Shown here: one piece after another, positions 11,089 through 22,360 of the stretch | How the letters are laid out: every line of letters starts with the position of its first letter | Numbering within the stretch: position 1 is the stretch's first letter | DNA from: Oryzias latipes | Taxonomy: Eukaryota > Chordata > Actinopteri > Beloniformes > Adrianichthyidae | Assembly: GCF_002234675.1 (NCBI RefSeq) | Contig: NC_019864.2 | Span: 16,943,582-17,007,581 of the forward strand | Length of the DNA stretch: 64,000 nt | Direction: 5' to 3' | Program-made: the position numbers and the translations under genes | Notes under the pieces: generated by a model | What the model was told of the DNA's origin: nothing | Database searches by the model: none | What the model saw: the letters and a program-made list of their open reading frames with translations, nothing else

Positions 11089-13241
11089 AAGGTGGGGGCA
11101 GCACTCATTTGTTTAAGATAAAATTTCTATTTTATGCCACACTGGGGGAAATTCCTGTGGAAATCCAATACAACATTTAAGCTATTTCCCAAATCATACA
11201 GTAACAAAAGATTAGGAGAAAACTCAGATATCATGGCTGTAACAGGCATTGCCACCAATACAAATGAATATAGAAATCCCAAGCAAAAATTCTTACCAGT
11301 ATGTAAACATAGTAAGGAAACCCCACACACACTCCTTTAGATAGCATAACTTTAAATGTGCAGAATCAAACATGGTCCTATTAAAAAGACACTTCAGGGA
11401 TTCAAAGATACTTGTATCATTTTTATAAGACAAATTGAGCTAATTATGAAGTAGTACATATATGCACAAGAAGGAACTCATAAATCATGCATGACCATTG
11501 AACTCATCTCTATAAGTCTAAATGTGTTAAAAAAACTCAAGACATTAGAAAGAACTTTTGCCAACAAGCTGTTGTGACATTGCCATCAAAACTATATGGG
11601 CGTGACCTCACAACAAATTCTTTAACAGGAGGCCCTGACCCAGAGCTTTCTGGAGGGATGATGTTTCAGCTGAGCTAAGAGTCACCCCAGCAAAACTGGA
11701 AGACATTTCTGTAGAGAGGGAGGTCTAGACATCTCCAGATACTGCTGCCCCTGAGACTCTGCTCTTGACCAGCAGAAGGAGATAGATGGAGTTTAAATTT
11801 GCTGATTTGTCTACATGATTTAATTCAGAAAAATATGTTCCCTAAACCTGGCTGGTAATTTCAAATTATTTTACTCACAAATCCCTACTGAGGTTTAGTG
11901 CAGTCTGACTCCTTTATCTGGGCCCTGCCTCTCTGCTCGTGTGCTCCACCCCTGTCTCCTTATATGAGGGATCCTTTGACAGAAGTGTTTAACCTTTTTT
12001 CCAGATATCCTTTGTCCTGCTTACAGCTGATTGCCTGGATTAGGTTTTTTCCATCAATAAGAAGCTGCAATGACAGGGCTGGACTTGGACATCCTTGCCT
12101 TAAGAGTTTGTCATGCTGCAATAAGTTTAGACTGCTTTTTGGTGTCTTAGAACCATCCTTACTTTACAAACACAGGTGCATTAACATGCAATCATTTTGT
12201 CTGTAAGGGATGTTCCAGTGATTCTCCACTCATCTGTTGCAGTTACTAATTGACAATGCAGAACACAGGACTGGACTCAGATGCAGAGTTTAAGATTATT
12301 TTTAACTCTCGGATTCAAGAAGTTTGGCTTAACTTTGACAAGTGAAGTCACATGACAAACAAGCAATGAACAAAGGGAAACTCAGGCTATAAATACATGA
12401 GGAGGGGAAGCACAGGTGGGAACGATCAGGGATGATGAGGCAGTCTCAGCTGTGGGGAAAAAGACAAGTTCAGGAAGAGGAAGGTCTGAAACGAGAGGTG
12501 GGTTAAACCTTCAAAATAAAACAGGAAGTACCACACGAAACAACACAAGTGACGGACAGCAACTTGACGAAACATGACGAGACATGACACTAATGAACCT
12601 CTTCTGTCTCAATGTTGCATAGCTTCTGGAAACTGCTCCTTCCTGTCATCTCATTTCTTCAAATGCTAATGTTCTACTCTTAAAACACGGCAGAATGTTT
12701 GACTCTTTTCATCTTCTCAGAGCTCAAACTGTTACAGCAGACCGTTGCCCTTATCAAGGCTGGTTCTGCTAGTTTGCTTTCTAGTCTTCTATGTAGAGAT
12801 AATATTCATTTTTGTAATTACACACAAAAAAAACTTTAACGTGATCTGATACTTATTGGGCCATTATTAAAACACAATTAAGACAATTGAACTTTATTGG
12901 AAGGATCTAAATGAAATTGAATTATAATTGTTTGGAATGGCTTGGGTTATTACAATCACTTGATTGGATCTATTTATTTATTTATTTTTTAATGTAAGTT
13001 GCTTCTCCTTGAGACCATCTTGGTTGTAAATTTGGGTTTCATAAAAACTGGACTGAATTGACACTTTGATTTCTTATTAAGATAATCTACCAAGAAGTTC
13101 TGCATAATTCATGCTTTTTCATTTATTAGTTTCATTATTACCACGACATTGAAACTATAAGTGAAAGTAGAGGTGTGGGGAAAAGAAATGATATTCTGTT
13201 TTTTGAAGTTTCTACATCCTTTTTAATTTGAACTTCACCTG
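11089..13241. other. Intergenic, lrrc61 to dnaja4, left part
   Basis: No gene supported. The segment 12255-12595 (ATAAATACATGAGGAGG, AATAAAACAGGAAGTACC, ACATGACGAGACATGACAC) resembles a dispersed fish repeat by composition, but I could not fix its family or ends. Confidence 0.4.
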
Positions 13242-13635
13242 GTTTTTTTTTTTTTTGCAGAATGAATATGTTATTCGAAATATATTTTTCAAGAAACAAT
13301 CATCCTGACACATAAAGTTTAATCTTTATTATGAATATTGGCAAAAAAACGTTTTTTTTACCAGTCTGTGTACTTAAAATTTCCGATGAATATCAGAATT
13401 GAACGTCAGATAAATAAATCTTTGGCAGCTTTAATGACACCGAGCAGCTGTCTCTCGGAAACTTCCAGGCCCACATCCATGAACCCCTCCCTGTATTCAA
13501 AAATAGTCATGTACCACTGGGAACTCTGTCTCACTAGTCCTTTTGGCGAGCACCCTTTTCATGTGACACCTCAAGACCATTTCAAGTGGTTGTGTAAGAA
13601 CTGCTGCAGCATATTCCCGCCAAGTTTAGATCTTG
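13242..13635 (-). pseudogene. Unidentified coding-like tract, possibly a processed pseudogene
   Basis: On the minus strand a frame reading WREYAAAVLTQPLEMVLRCH to EFPVVHDYF gives way to an overlapping frame reading EYREGFMDVGLEVSERQLLG to AAKDLFI and a stop (about 13418). AATAAA follows about 80 bases on, and an A-run (T-run 13242-13256 on plus) lies about 70 bases further. This looks like the 3' end of a transcript, perhaps retroposed and out of frame. I do not recognise the protein. No upstream exon was found to 14600. It could be chance. Confidence 0.3.
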
Positions 13636-13639
13636 TTTA

Positions 13640-14640
13640 AATGGGTACTATATCAACAATTGATAGAGGCTGTTAAATACTGTTTTTCTTCAGCAAATTT
13701 TAATATGATTTGCATAATGTGGTACATAATTACATATATGCACAGATTTCTTGAGATATCCTGCATGTTTTGGCTTTCTACCATATTGATTATAACTTTG
13801 CTAGACACATCCTATGTGTTGGTCATAGCATTCTATTGGATTAGTTCCCTGCATTATTTGTTTTTACTGATAATTACATTTTTGTAGTTATAGGAAAAAA
13901 GTATCCAATTTAAAAAGTATGGAGTAGCGGAATAGCCTGAATCTGTTTTATCTAAGCCAGATTCCCATGCTGTAGGCTTCTATTCATTCTCTGCTGTGAA
14001 AGAACTGCTGTGACAGAACTTACTGCAGATACGAATACGAATAACTCAAATGGTTTCAGTGTTTAAACTTAGAAGAAGAGCATTTTCTAAGTCAGAAAGT
14101 TCCAAGGCATAGATGTTGGTTTTTAACCAGATTTTAATGTGAACAGAAGTCCCAACGCCTTGAATGGCAGTGAATGGGTTATAAGACAACCAAGAGTTGC
14201 TTCCTATAATGCAATAAAAATGAGTTTTTTCTTTTTATGCATAAAATACCCTTATATTTCCCACCGTATCTCAGATAATGAGCCACTTAAATGTGATTTT
14301 GTAATATTTTTCAACAATGCAAACCTTGCATTTGCATAAAGTCTAAATACTTTAATTTCCCTGTCTTTGTATATTTAGATCTTTTTAGGTTTCAACACAC
14401 CTTACAAAAGAATTTGCGATTTTCTGTTTATTTCTGTGTTCTCGTAAAAATACGTGTGCACATCTTACAAATTAGCACAACATACTGTGACTATAGAGTA
14501 AATTTTAAATAAAATAAGTTATCTTACGAAAACAGCGCTAAATAAAAAAACAGGTAACGCAAGCTTTTAAAAGTAGGTCACTGTCTGTAAAGGAGGTGAG
14601 TGTGTCAACTCCACCGCTCCCTCCCTCCTTCCTCTCTGGT
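13640..14640. other. Gene-free AT-rich DNA upstream of dnaja4
   Basis: Nothing coding or repetitive was recognised on either strand. It leads into the GC-richer dnaja4 promoter. Confidence 0.5.
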
Positions 14641-14643
14641 TCT

Positions 14644-14712
14644 TTCTAGACTCCGGGCTCCTGTCGACGACACTTCCGGTTTCCCTCGTCGAGCGCTCCA
14701 GAAAGTTCTTCA
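14644..14712 (+). promoter_or_regulatory. Heat-shock elements of dnaja4
   Basis: AGAAAGTTCT (14700-14709) is a perfect inverted nGAAnnTTCn pair of the heat-shock factor motif. A weaker TTCTAGAC lies at 14645-14652. Both are within about 85 bp of the TATA box, the usual place in HSP40 promoters. Confidence 0.5.
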
Positions 14713-14725
14713 CAGCGGCGCGGCT

Positions 14726-14731
14726 TATAAG
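14726..14731 (+). promoter_or_regulatory. TATA box of dnaja4
   Basis: TATAAG in GC-rich surroundings, about 15 bp after the heat-shock element. Transcription should start near 14755. Confidence 0.6.
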
Positions 14732-14754
14732 TACACGCAGTCCTTCCCGGTCTG

Positions 14755-14878
14755 ATTCACAGTACCTCGCGCGCTTTGGCAGAAACACACACAAAAAAAA
14801 GAAAAAGCATCTGGCTGGAAGACTCTCCTGTCAACCACAAAGAAAGACGATATTTAGCTTTGCGGCTTAGATAAAAAG
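14755..14878 (+). other. dnaja4 5' untranslated exon
   Basis: Inferred from the TATA position and the donor AAAAAG/GTAAGTA at 14878/14879. The matching acceptor TTTAG is at 15213-15217, ten bases before the start codon. The exact 5' end is inferred. Confidence 0.5.
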
Positions 14879-15227
14879 GTAAGTATATTAAACAGCTGTT
14901 CGCTAGCCAAGGAGGCTTTTACTTTGAAATTATCCGAAATGCCTGCATGTGATAGCCTCCGCTAAAATAATCATAACGAATTTGGCTTTTTTTTTTTAAA
15001 TAAAACTCTTTAAATGCATTATTATTTATGGATTTACAGGCATTTTTGAAACAGCGAAACACTTTTTTCCAAAGATTCATCGTGTTATGTATTTTATATT
15101 TCATTAAGATACATTTTAAAGTTGCTTGTTGAATTGTATTTATAATGTTTTGGTTTTTTTTAATTTAAGGACATGAATGTTATACTGATCGGGATCTTTT
15201 GCTTTTTCCGAGTTTAGGTGAGCAACG

Positions 15228-15907
15228 ATGGTTCACGAAACCGCCTTTTACGATCTCTTGGGTGTCAGCCCAAAGGCTTCAGCGGACGAAATCAAGAAAG
15301 CCTACAGGAAGCTTGCCCTGAAATATCACCCCGACAAGAATCCGAATGAAGGAGAGAAGGTGAGAAAAAGGCATTTCTGTAAAAAACAAGTCAATGGGAG
15401 AAACGGGGGACTTGTTGCGGACGCTTGGTGGGTACTGTAGGAACGACGTGTCGTCAGTTCTTGTGCGGAGTCGGAGAACTTTCTGGAACATCAAGTCTGC
15501 AGCAGCAGGACTTTCGACTACATTTAAATGATAAAAACAACTTTCGGCTACAGTTAACATTAGAATGGAAACAAAAATGTAAGAAAATTTCTCAGACCAA
15601 TACGAATATTTTAATTTGATTATTTATTAATTTAATCGAAAATTTCAATAACTTCTTAGTTATCCTGTTCTTGAAATTAAACGGCATTTTTTCAGTTTAT
15701 TAATTTTTTGTATTTTTCCAACAGTTCAAGCTCATTTCTCAAGCATACGAGGTGCTGTCTGACCCAAAAAAGAGGGACCTGTATGACCACGGAGGTGAAC
15801 AGGCTATCAAAGAGGGCGGCATGTCAGGAGGCTCATCTCCCATGGACATATTTAACATGTTCTTTGGAGGTGGAGGAAGAATGCAAAGAGAGAGGAAAGG
15901 TAGGAAT

Positions 15908-15944
<37 letters not shown>

Positions 15945-17298
15945 GTCTAAACTTTTATAAAGCGACTAAAAATCCTAATGGCTTTGCTTCTTTCCCTTTT
16001 TTTTCTGTCCATCTTGTAGGGAAGAATGTTGTTCACCAGCTTTCTGTATCGCTGGAAGAGATGTACAATGGGTCAACAAGGAAGCTTGGACTTCAGAAGA
16101 ATGTTATTTGTGAGAAATGTGATGGTGAGTACTGAAGTGAACGTATAAAAATGTCCCCCCACTAAACTATTAATTTTTTTTACTTGATATTCCTGTACAA
16201 AATATGATGCATGTGTGAGTATAAAGTATTATCTGCCTGTCTTTGATTTCAGGTTACGGTGGCAAAAAGGGTGCCCTGGAAAAGTGTGCAAACTGCAAAG
16301 GAAGAGGAGTTCAAGTCAAGGTGCAACAGATTGGACCAGGCATGATTCAGCAGATCCAAAGCATGTGTCCAGACTGCCAGGGTCAGGGGGAGAAGTTTAA
16401 CTCCAAGGATCGCTGCAAGAACTGCAACGGACACAAAGTAGAACGACAGAAGAAAATTCTGGAAGTTCATATTGACAAAGGTATGCCACCCCATCTGACA
16501 CCGAATAGACATGTTTTCTGAAATAGGAAGAGGACAATGAAATCTAAAATGGAATTGTGCTCTTCAGGTATGAAAGACGGCCAGAAAATTACATTCCACG
16601 GTGAAGGTGACCAAGAACCTGGACTAGAGCCTGGAGATGTTATCATTGTTCTGGATCAGAAGGATCACCCAGTGTTCCAGAGACAAGACAATGACCTAGT
16701 AATGAGGATGAACCTGAAACTTGTAGAGGCCTTGTGTGGATTCAGGAAGACCATTCAGACGTTAGACAACAGAACGCTAATCATCAGCACACAGCCAGGT
16801 ACTGCAGCTACACCAGCTTGTCAAATCTACATTTGAATTACATTTTTGGTTACATAGATCATGTGATGAAGATTTAAATTTTTATTTTCAACAGGAGAGG
16901 TCATCAAGCACAACGATTTTAAATGCATCCAGAATGAGGGAATGCCATTATACAGGGATCCCTATGAAAAGGGCCAACTTATCATTCAGTTCCAGGTAAT
17001 ACTAGTTAATAATTTTGCTTTACAGTGCTCAGTTGAGTTAATTCTGTAGCATTTAACATTTTTTGAATCATTTTTACTTTAGGTGGAGTTTCCAGATAAG
17101 CACTGGCTACCAGAGCACCTAATGTTCCAGCTGGAAAGGCTTCTCCCGCCTAGGGAAGATGTCATGATCACAGACGACATGGAGGAAGTGGACCTCTGCG
17201 ACGTTGCTGTACAGTCGCACCAGAAACAGTACAGCAGAGAGGCGTATGAGGAAGATGAAGATGCTCCAAGAGGTGGAGTGCAGTGTCAGACGCAGTGA
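15228..17298 (+). CDS. dnaja4: DnaJ (Hsp40) homolog, subfamily A, member 4
   Basis: Seven coding exons: 15228-15359, 15725-15899, 16020-16124, 16253-16480, 16568-16798, 16895-16995 and 17083-17298, total 1188 nt (395 aa; family about 397). Type I Hsp40: J domain at residues 1-70 with HPD at 34-36, a Gly-rich linker (MFFGGGGRM), four CxxCxG zinc motifs ([28 protein letters not shown]) from about 133 to 207, then substrate-binding beta domains. It ends CQTQ, a farnesylation CaaX box. It stimulates Hsp70 ATPase and hands over client proteins at cytosolic membranes. [26 protein letters not shown] and AYEEDED favour DNAJA4 over DNAJA1. The heat-shock element suggests heat induction. Polyadenylation signal AATAAA at 17613-17618. 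A 30-base T run lies in the intron after exon two. Confidence 0.93.
15909..15938 (+). repeat. Poly(T) run in dnaja4 intron
   Basis: About 30 T in a row just inside the intron after the second coding exon. Confidence 0.9.
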
Positions 17299-17980
17299 TT
17301 GTAGTTAACACTACCTCTTTGTAATGCATGTACAGGTGTTTTAATTACAAAAAAGTTATTTTCTTTGCTTACTAATTTGTATATTAAAGTTCCTGTTTTC
17401 AATGCAAACCATGGCATTGAGCTTGGAGCAGCTGCCAATTTTGTCTTCTTGGGATCCTGAGTGTGCACATAAGAGTCCTGATGCCACAAAGACTGTTTCT
17501 GTTTAACACTTAGATTTGTTTTTCTTTGGTTTTGTTGGTCCAAATGTTGTGTTTTAAAATCTGAAATATGACTTTTTATGCTTTCTATGAAGGTTATGTC
17601 ATAAGAGTTGTCAATAAAGTTTAAATGTTTAAGAATACTCCCATTTGCTCATGTGTTTTCCATTTATCTATTGATTTTGATAAGGATATTTGTATGGAAT
17701 GCATGCACTGGCAAATCTGTTACGCAGACAGGGACAGGAGAAAAGCTTCCATTGTTTAGAACAGAATTTAAAGCTTTATCCATCTTTTTTCAATATTGCA
17801 ATCAAGTAATGTCATCCACAAGAGGATCAATCACTTGATTTTGTTACTTGAATCTGATCAGAATCGGATTATGAAAAATATGCAAAACTATAAAGTCAAA
17901 CTATATAAACTTGCTTCTTCCCACTTATTTTCTAACAAATCAAGCTATATAGTTGACTTTAGTTAATGATCATTATATGT

Positions 17981-18191
17981 AACCCTTGTGCTATCCTAGG
18001 CACTTTAACATTGGGAGTGAGGTCAGCTGGACCCCACTAGACGGTGTGCTGAACCCCTTTTTCTTCAATGATTTGTGATCTTCACTGGTTTCCATGGATT
18101 ACATGAAATTGTCTCCACCTCTATCCACCTTTGTCATGGTAGGGAGAACACGTTAATGGTCATCTTGACCCCATAGGATAGCACAAGGGTT
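17981..18191. mobile_element. MITE, copy 2 of the AACCCTTGTGCTATCCTAGG family
   Basis: Starts AACCCTTGTGCTATCCTAGG and ends ATAGGATAGCACAAGGGTT, near-perfect terminal inverted repeats of about 17 bp. The inner part matches 10879-11088 over its length in the same orientation. No coding capacity. The superfamily was not determined. Confidence 0.8.
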
Positions 18192-19047
18192 TCGCAAATG
18201 TGACCGCAAGTGTCTTTTTTTATTCATTTGTGCATTTCATCCTTCCTGTAATGAGTTGGATAAATCAGATTTTTTTTCTAATGTATTCACTACAATTAAT
18301 GCTTGAAACTAAAATAAAATCATAGATGGGCCAAATGCTCTGGGCCTTCAGACACAAGGAACATACGAGTGGTAAATGTGTAAAGGAGACTGGACAAACA
18401 AAGTTGGTGTACAGGACTGGGACATTGATTCATGGGCCCTGGAGGGGGCCAACAGGCTAAGGGAGGGGCTGACCATAAGGCTAACTAGAACAGGTCTTTC
18501 AAAGTTTTACAAACAGCATCATCACCCTTAAACCTGCACTGAGATCTGTCTACAAAAAAAAAAAAAACAAATACAAGTGTAATGAGGATTTAAGACCAAA
18601 TCCTAATTTACATCACAAAATCTTTGGGGGGGAAAAGTGCTATGTAGATTGAGCATTACTGTATAATAAAGATCAGCAAGACTGTCTTTAAGTTAAAGAT
18701 TCCAGTTCATTCATTGCCCTTAGATTCCTGACAAACTTGAACAATTCAAAGTTCTAACTTGTGAACAAACATAACTTCTGATCAAAAATGCTTAATTACC
18801 ATATGGAACACCCCTCCCCAATCTGTTCCATAGTCAGACTAAACAATTTACGTGTGCAATGTGACTTCACCTACACACAAATACTTATGCTGCACTTTAT
18901 TCCATTTTCATACTTTGTACATAGAGTAGTTACCTTTTTCTTTTTTTAAACCACTCCAAGGCTGCTACAAGTTCATTGTACATGTACAATGACAATTTTT
19001 AACCGAATGGCAGATCCATTCGGAATTGGATTTCAGTTTGACTTTTG

Positions 19048-19061
19048 GCACCAGATGGCAG
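19048..19061 (+). promoter_or_regulatory. CTCF-like motif
   Basis: GCACCAGATGGCAG matches the core CCASYAGRKGGC with one mismatch. Motif only. Confidence 0.25.
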
Positions 19062-19293
19062 TGTTGTCCAACACCTCAATACCATCTCTGGAAATCCAGT
19101 GTTTTTCCTTTTTAAAGCCAATTGCCAGCTTTGAGAGCTCCTGAAGTTTGACAAGGGGAAGGCAACCAATACAAATCTACAGTATATGGAGCAAACTGAT
19201 AATCCACAACTCCAGTTTTTTTACTATAAGCCACAAAATAAGTGTGGTATCATAAAGCAAAAGTTTAGTCTTAGACATTCAGTGAACCAGCCT

Positions 19294-19299
19294 TTTATT
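19294..19299 (-). terminator. Polyadenylation signal of nqo1-like gene
   Basis: AATAAA on the minus strand, 21 bases past the stop codon. This would give a very short 3' UTR; a more distant site is possible. Confidence 0.45.
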
Positions 19300-19319
19300 C
19301 ATCATTCAAACAAACATGT

Positions 19320-20476
19320 TTAAGATCCGGCTTTCATCTGGTTGTGAGGTGGCAGAGGCTTTCCCATGTGGATTCCCACCGTCAGACCGAACTCCTTGGC
19401 TGCGTGCTTCTCCTGGACATCAGATTTCAATTGGAACCCCTTTTTGTCAAAGCAGTCCAGGGAAATGAATGACAGAGGCTGCTCCTCTAGAAGACCTTGC
19501 AGTCGTGCACGCCAGCCCTCCAACATGCAGCTACGAGCTTCAGGGGTTGCTGAGAATGGAGCCCAGAAGATTTGAGGGGCCAGAACCTGGAAGCCACAGT
19601 AGTGCAGGATTCCATTCTGTGGAGAAGAAACAAGTTACTTAATCTGTCTTAATCTCAAGGGCTCTCATTACATACGGTACCTGCAGCGGCCACAGCGTGA
19701 CATTCATGTCTCCATTAATGCCAGTAGCACTGAACATTGATTCAAGTGACCCAGTGGTGAAGGACAGCATGGCTCTCTTTTCCTAAGACAGAAGGAATAC
19801 TCAGCACCTAAAAATCTATTAAAACAAAAACTTTAGGTTGAAACAATTGCCTTGAAGATTCCCTGGCTGTAACGTTTCTCTTGTGTGAAGGCAAAGCCGT
19901 TTGTGAGCACACGGTCAATCCAGCCCTTCATGATGGCAGGAACACTGAACCAGTACATTGGAAACTGCATAGAGGGAAGGAGTAGGTCAGTGAAGTCCTG
20001 ATGGCTTTTAGTGGAAAGTGCTACAAGTCAGGGTCTACCTGAAAGATGATGAAGTCGGCCTCAATGACCTTAGACTGCTCCTTAGTGATGTCATCCATTA
20101 GTCTCCCTTCCTCCCATGCCAGCTTACTTTCATCCAAGTAGCTAAAATTTTCAGCATCCTTAAGGTCACCTGTTTCAGTGACATGGTTAGTAAAGAGTTA
20201 AATTGTGACATCCAAGTAGATGGCCATACCTTTAATGTCCTCAGCAGTGGCAGTTGCTTTAAAATTCATAGCATACAGGTCAGAAACTTCCACAGAGCAG
20301 CCCAGAGTGGTCAAAACTTCCACAGCAGTAGTTTTTGCTGCAGAATTGAATGAACTAGAGCTCTGGTGGGCATACACGATCAGCACCTTCTTTGCTGCCA
20401 GGATTAAAGAAATGCTGAAATTAACACAAGGGATACAAGATAAAAACAAATACAACTAAAACTGCTCATTACCCAT
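19320..20476 (-). CDS. nqo1: NAD(P)H:quinone oxidoreductase, NQO1-like
   Basis: Six exons in transcript order: 20473-20476 (ATGG), 20230-20394, 20039-20169, 19851-19964, 19681-19782 and 19320-19616; 813 nt, 270 aa (human NQO1 274). A flavodoxin-fold FAD enzyme that reduces quinones by two electrons in the cytosol. Blocks: [83 protein letters not shown]. The C-terminal region of about 45 residues past the NQO2 end is present, so length is NQO1-like. However, [11 protein letters not shown] has Phe and Asn where human NQO1 has Tyr155 and His161, and GFAFT resembles NQO2. The fourth exon ends in AAG/GC, a GC-AG intron. The first exon carries only the ATG and one base. The family is certain, the exact paralogue less so. 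Confidence 0.9.
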
Positions 20477-20789
20477 CTTAAAGCAGCCCGTCAACTGTGA
20501 AAAATGAACCAAAAAAAATAAGCTGGCTGATGACACAGAGCTGTCAGTACGCTGCTTTTCTACATTTGTCACTCAACCTACTCAGGTGCTGTCAATAAAC
20601 AATTAAGGTGAAAAGTGGGTGAGTATTCTGCAGGAGCAAACAGGATGCAAACTGCAAGGAAACAAAGAGGATGAAAAAGCTGTTTAATTTGGGTAGGACT
20701 AAGCATTTTAATTATAAATATTGTTGGAAGGCAGCTCCATGTCAAGAAAAAAAAATAAAACATTGGTGTAGTACAAAAAATACACAATC

Positions 20790-21382
20790 CACTCTCATGT
20801 TCTCCACAACATCCATGAACCTTCTATTCGGTCTTCCTCCTGGCCTATTTTCCTATAGCTTCACCCTCATCATCCTTTTACCATTACTGTTCCTCCTCTG
20901 AACGTGTTCAAACCAGTTCTTTCTGTCTTTATTTCCAAAACATCTAACATGATCGGTTCCTTTGATGTCTTCATTCTTGATCTTATCCATCCTTGTCACT
21001 CCCAAAAAGAACCTCAACATCTTCAGCTCTGCGACCTCCAGCTCGGCCTCCTGCTTACATTCTTCCACCTTTCCTTTCATTCTTGACGACACTCTTTTGT
21101 CATACATCTTAACCTGAAACTGTCCTCCGCCCGTTCTAACCTGCTTACACACGGCTATTTACCTCTTTCCTACAGTCTCTGTTGTTCTGGAATGTTGACC
21201 CTAAATCCTTCACCTTTTTCATATCTGCTCCCTGTAACCTCACTGTTCCACTAGACTCCCTCTCATTTATGCTCAGATATTCTGTCTTGCTGTGGCTGAC
21301 CTTTATTCCTCTCCTTTCCAGAACAAACTTCCACCTCTCCCTACAGACCACAGTGTCATCTGCAAACATCATGATCAACATC
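20790..21382 (-). mobile_element. Old RTE LINE fragment
   Basis: Frames read MMFADDTVVC, FVLERRGIKVSHSKTEYLSI, NERESSGTVRLQGADMKKVK and then LKMLRFFLGVTRMDKIKNE. These match the FADD box and downstream region of the LINE at 452-2313. It is broken into more than one frame, lacks the N-terminal half of the reverse transcriptase and is older than that copy. Confidence 0.8.
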
Positions 21383-22360
21383 CCAGTTAGAGGTGGTCAG
21401 TTGGAATTGGAATATTTTTTTTAATGTTAGAAATACTGGAGACTTCAGGATGAAAACCAGATGGGATTAAACCAACGCAGTACAATTCTTAAAAGTATAA
21501 CAACATGGCTTGAAAAAAAGATGTATTTTTCATTCAGGGAAATTTTTCAAACAAATGTCATATTAATATGTATACTTCATCTCTGAAGCATAAATATAAT
21601 CATCTGATAGCATTATAGGACAAACTTAGAGATGGAGCGATTCTCCATCTCTAAGTTTGTCCCATACTGCTATCAGATGATTTCATTTGACGTGAACATT
21701 TTCTCATTGTAGTGGCATCCTTTTGTCTCTCTCTTTTTTTTAAAAAGAAATTTACATTAAGACAGGCTTGTTTGAGCTGTCTCGTTGTAAAAAATAATTT
21801 CAGCAGTAAAGTCTGAAAAATCATAAGACATAAAATTACAAATAATAATCAAATATTGCTTTTTATGACAGAATAATATAGGAATCATGAATCCAATTTA
21901 AAGGCTCTGAATTAGGTTCTAGGAGAAGCCTGGCATTGTTTCTTTATTTTTATTTTTTTTTCAGATTTCCCTTTTTCTCTCTGCAACATCCTTGTAAGGA
22001 CATTGCCTTTAAATCTCTTGTATTTTTGTCAGCATTCTTGTCTTTTCCAGTTGCACCACAAAAAGTGCAGCGGTTTCAGTTTATATCTCATTCTTGATTC
22101 TTTTCCAGAGTTTTTTTCGTTTACTTTCTTTTACTTTTGAAATAAACATGAAATGTTATTGTCAAGAAAAGGGAAGACAGAAGAAAGAAGACGTCTTGCT
22201 TTTATAACTACAAGTTCCACAATGCAAAGCAAACGATTACGTCACCATCTCCGGCACCGGTCTTCTTCTCACTGCTCGTATGTCCGAGTCCGCTCCCTGC
22301 AGCTATTTTCACTGCGGGGTTTGGCAGAGCGGCCTTCCAACGCCGGAACGATCGTTTTAG
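21383..22360. other. Intergenic, rab8b upstream region
   Basis: Holds the 83-bp hairpin (21599-21681). The last 150 bases are CpG-richer and probably the rab8b promoter and 5' UTR. No TATA box stands out. Confidence 0.5.
21599..21681. repeat. 83-bp near-perfect inverted repeat (hairpin)
   Basis: Two 39-base arms (21599-21637 and 21643-21681) pair with only about two mismatches around a 5-base loop CGATT. The arm core is ACAAACTTAGAGATGGAG. No known small RNA is recognised. It may be a short palindromic MITE or a foldback element. Confidence 0.75.

Larger units (their letters stand above)
17619..19293. other. Intergenic, dnaja4 to nqo1
   Basis: Apart from the MITE at 17981 and a CTCF-like site at 19048, nothing recognisable. 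dnaja4 and nqo1 are convergent here. Confidence 0.5.

Noticed and set aside
20500-20600. A possible antioxidant response element upstream of nqo1.
   Set aside because: TGACACAGA and GTCATCAGCC are near misses of TGACnnnGC and its complement, not matches.
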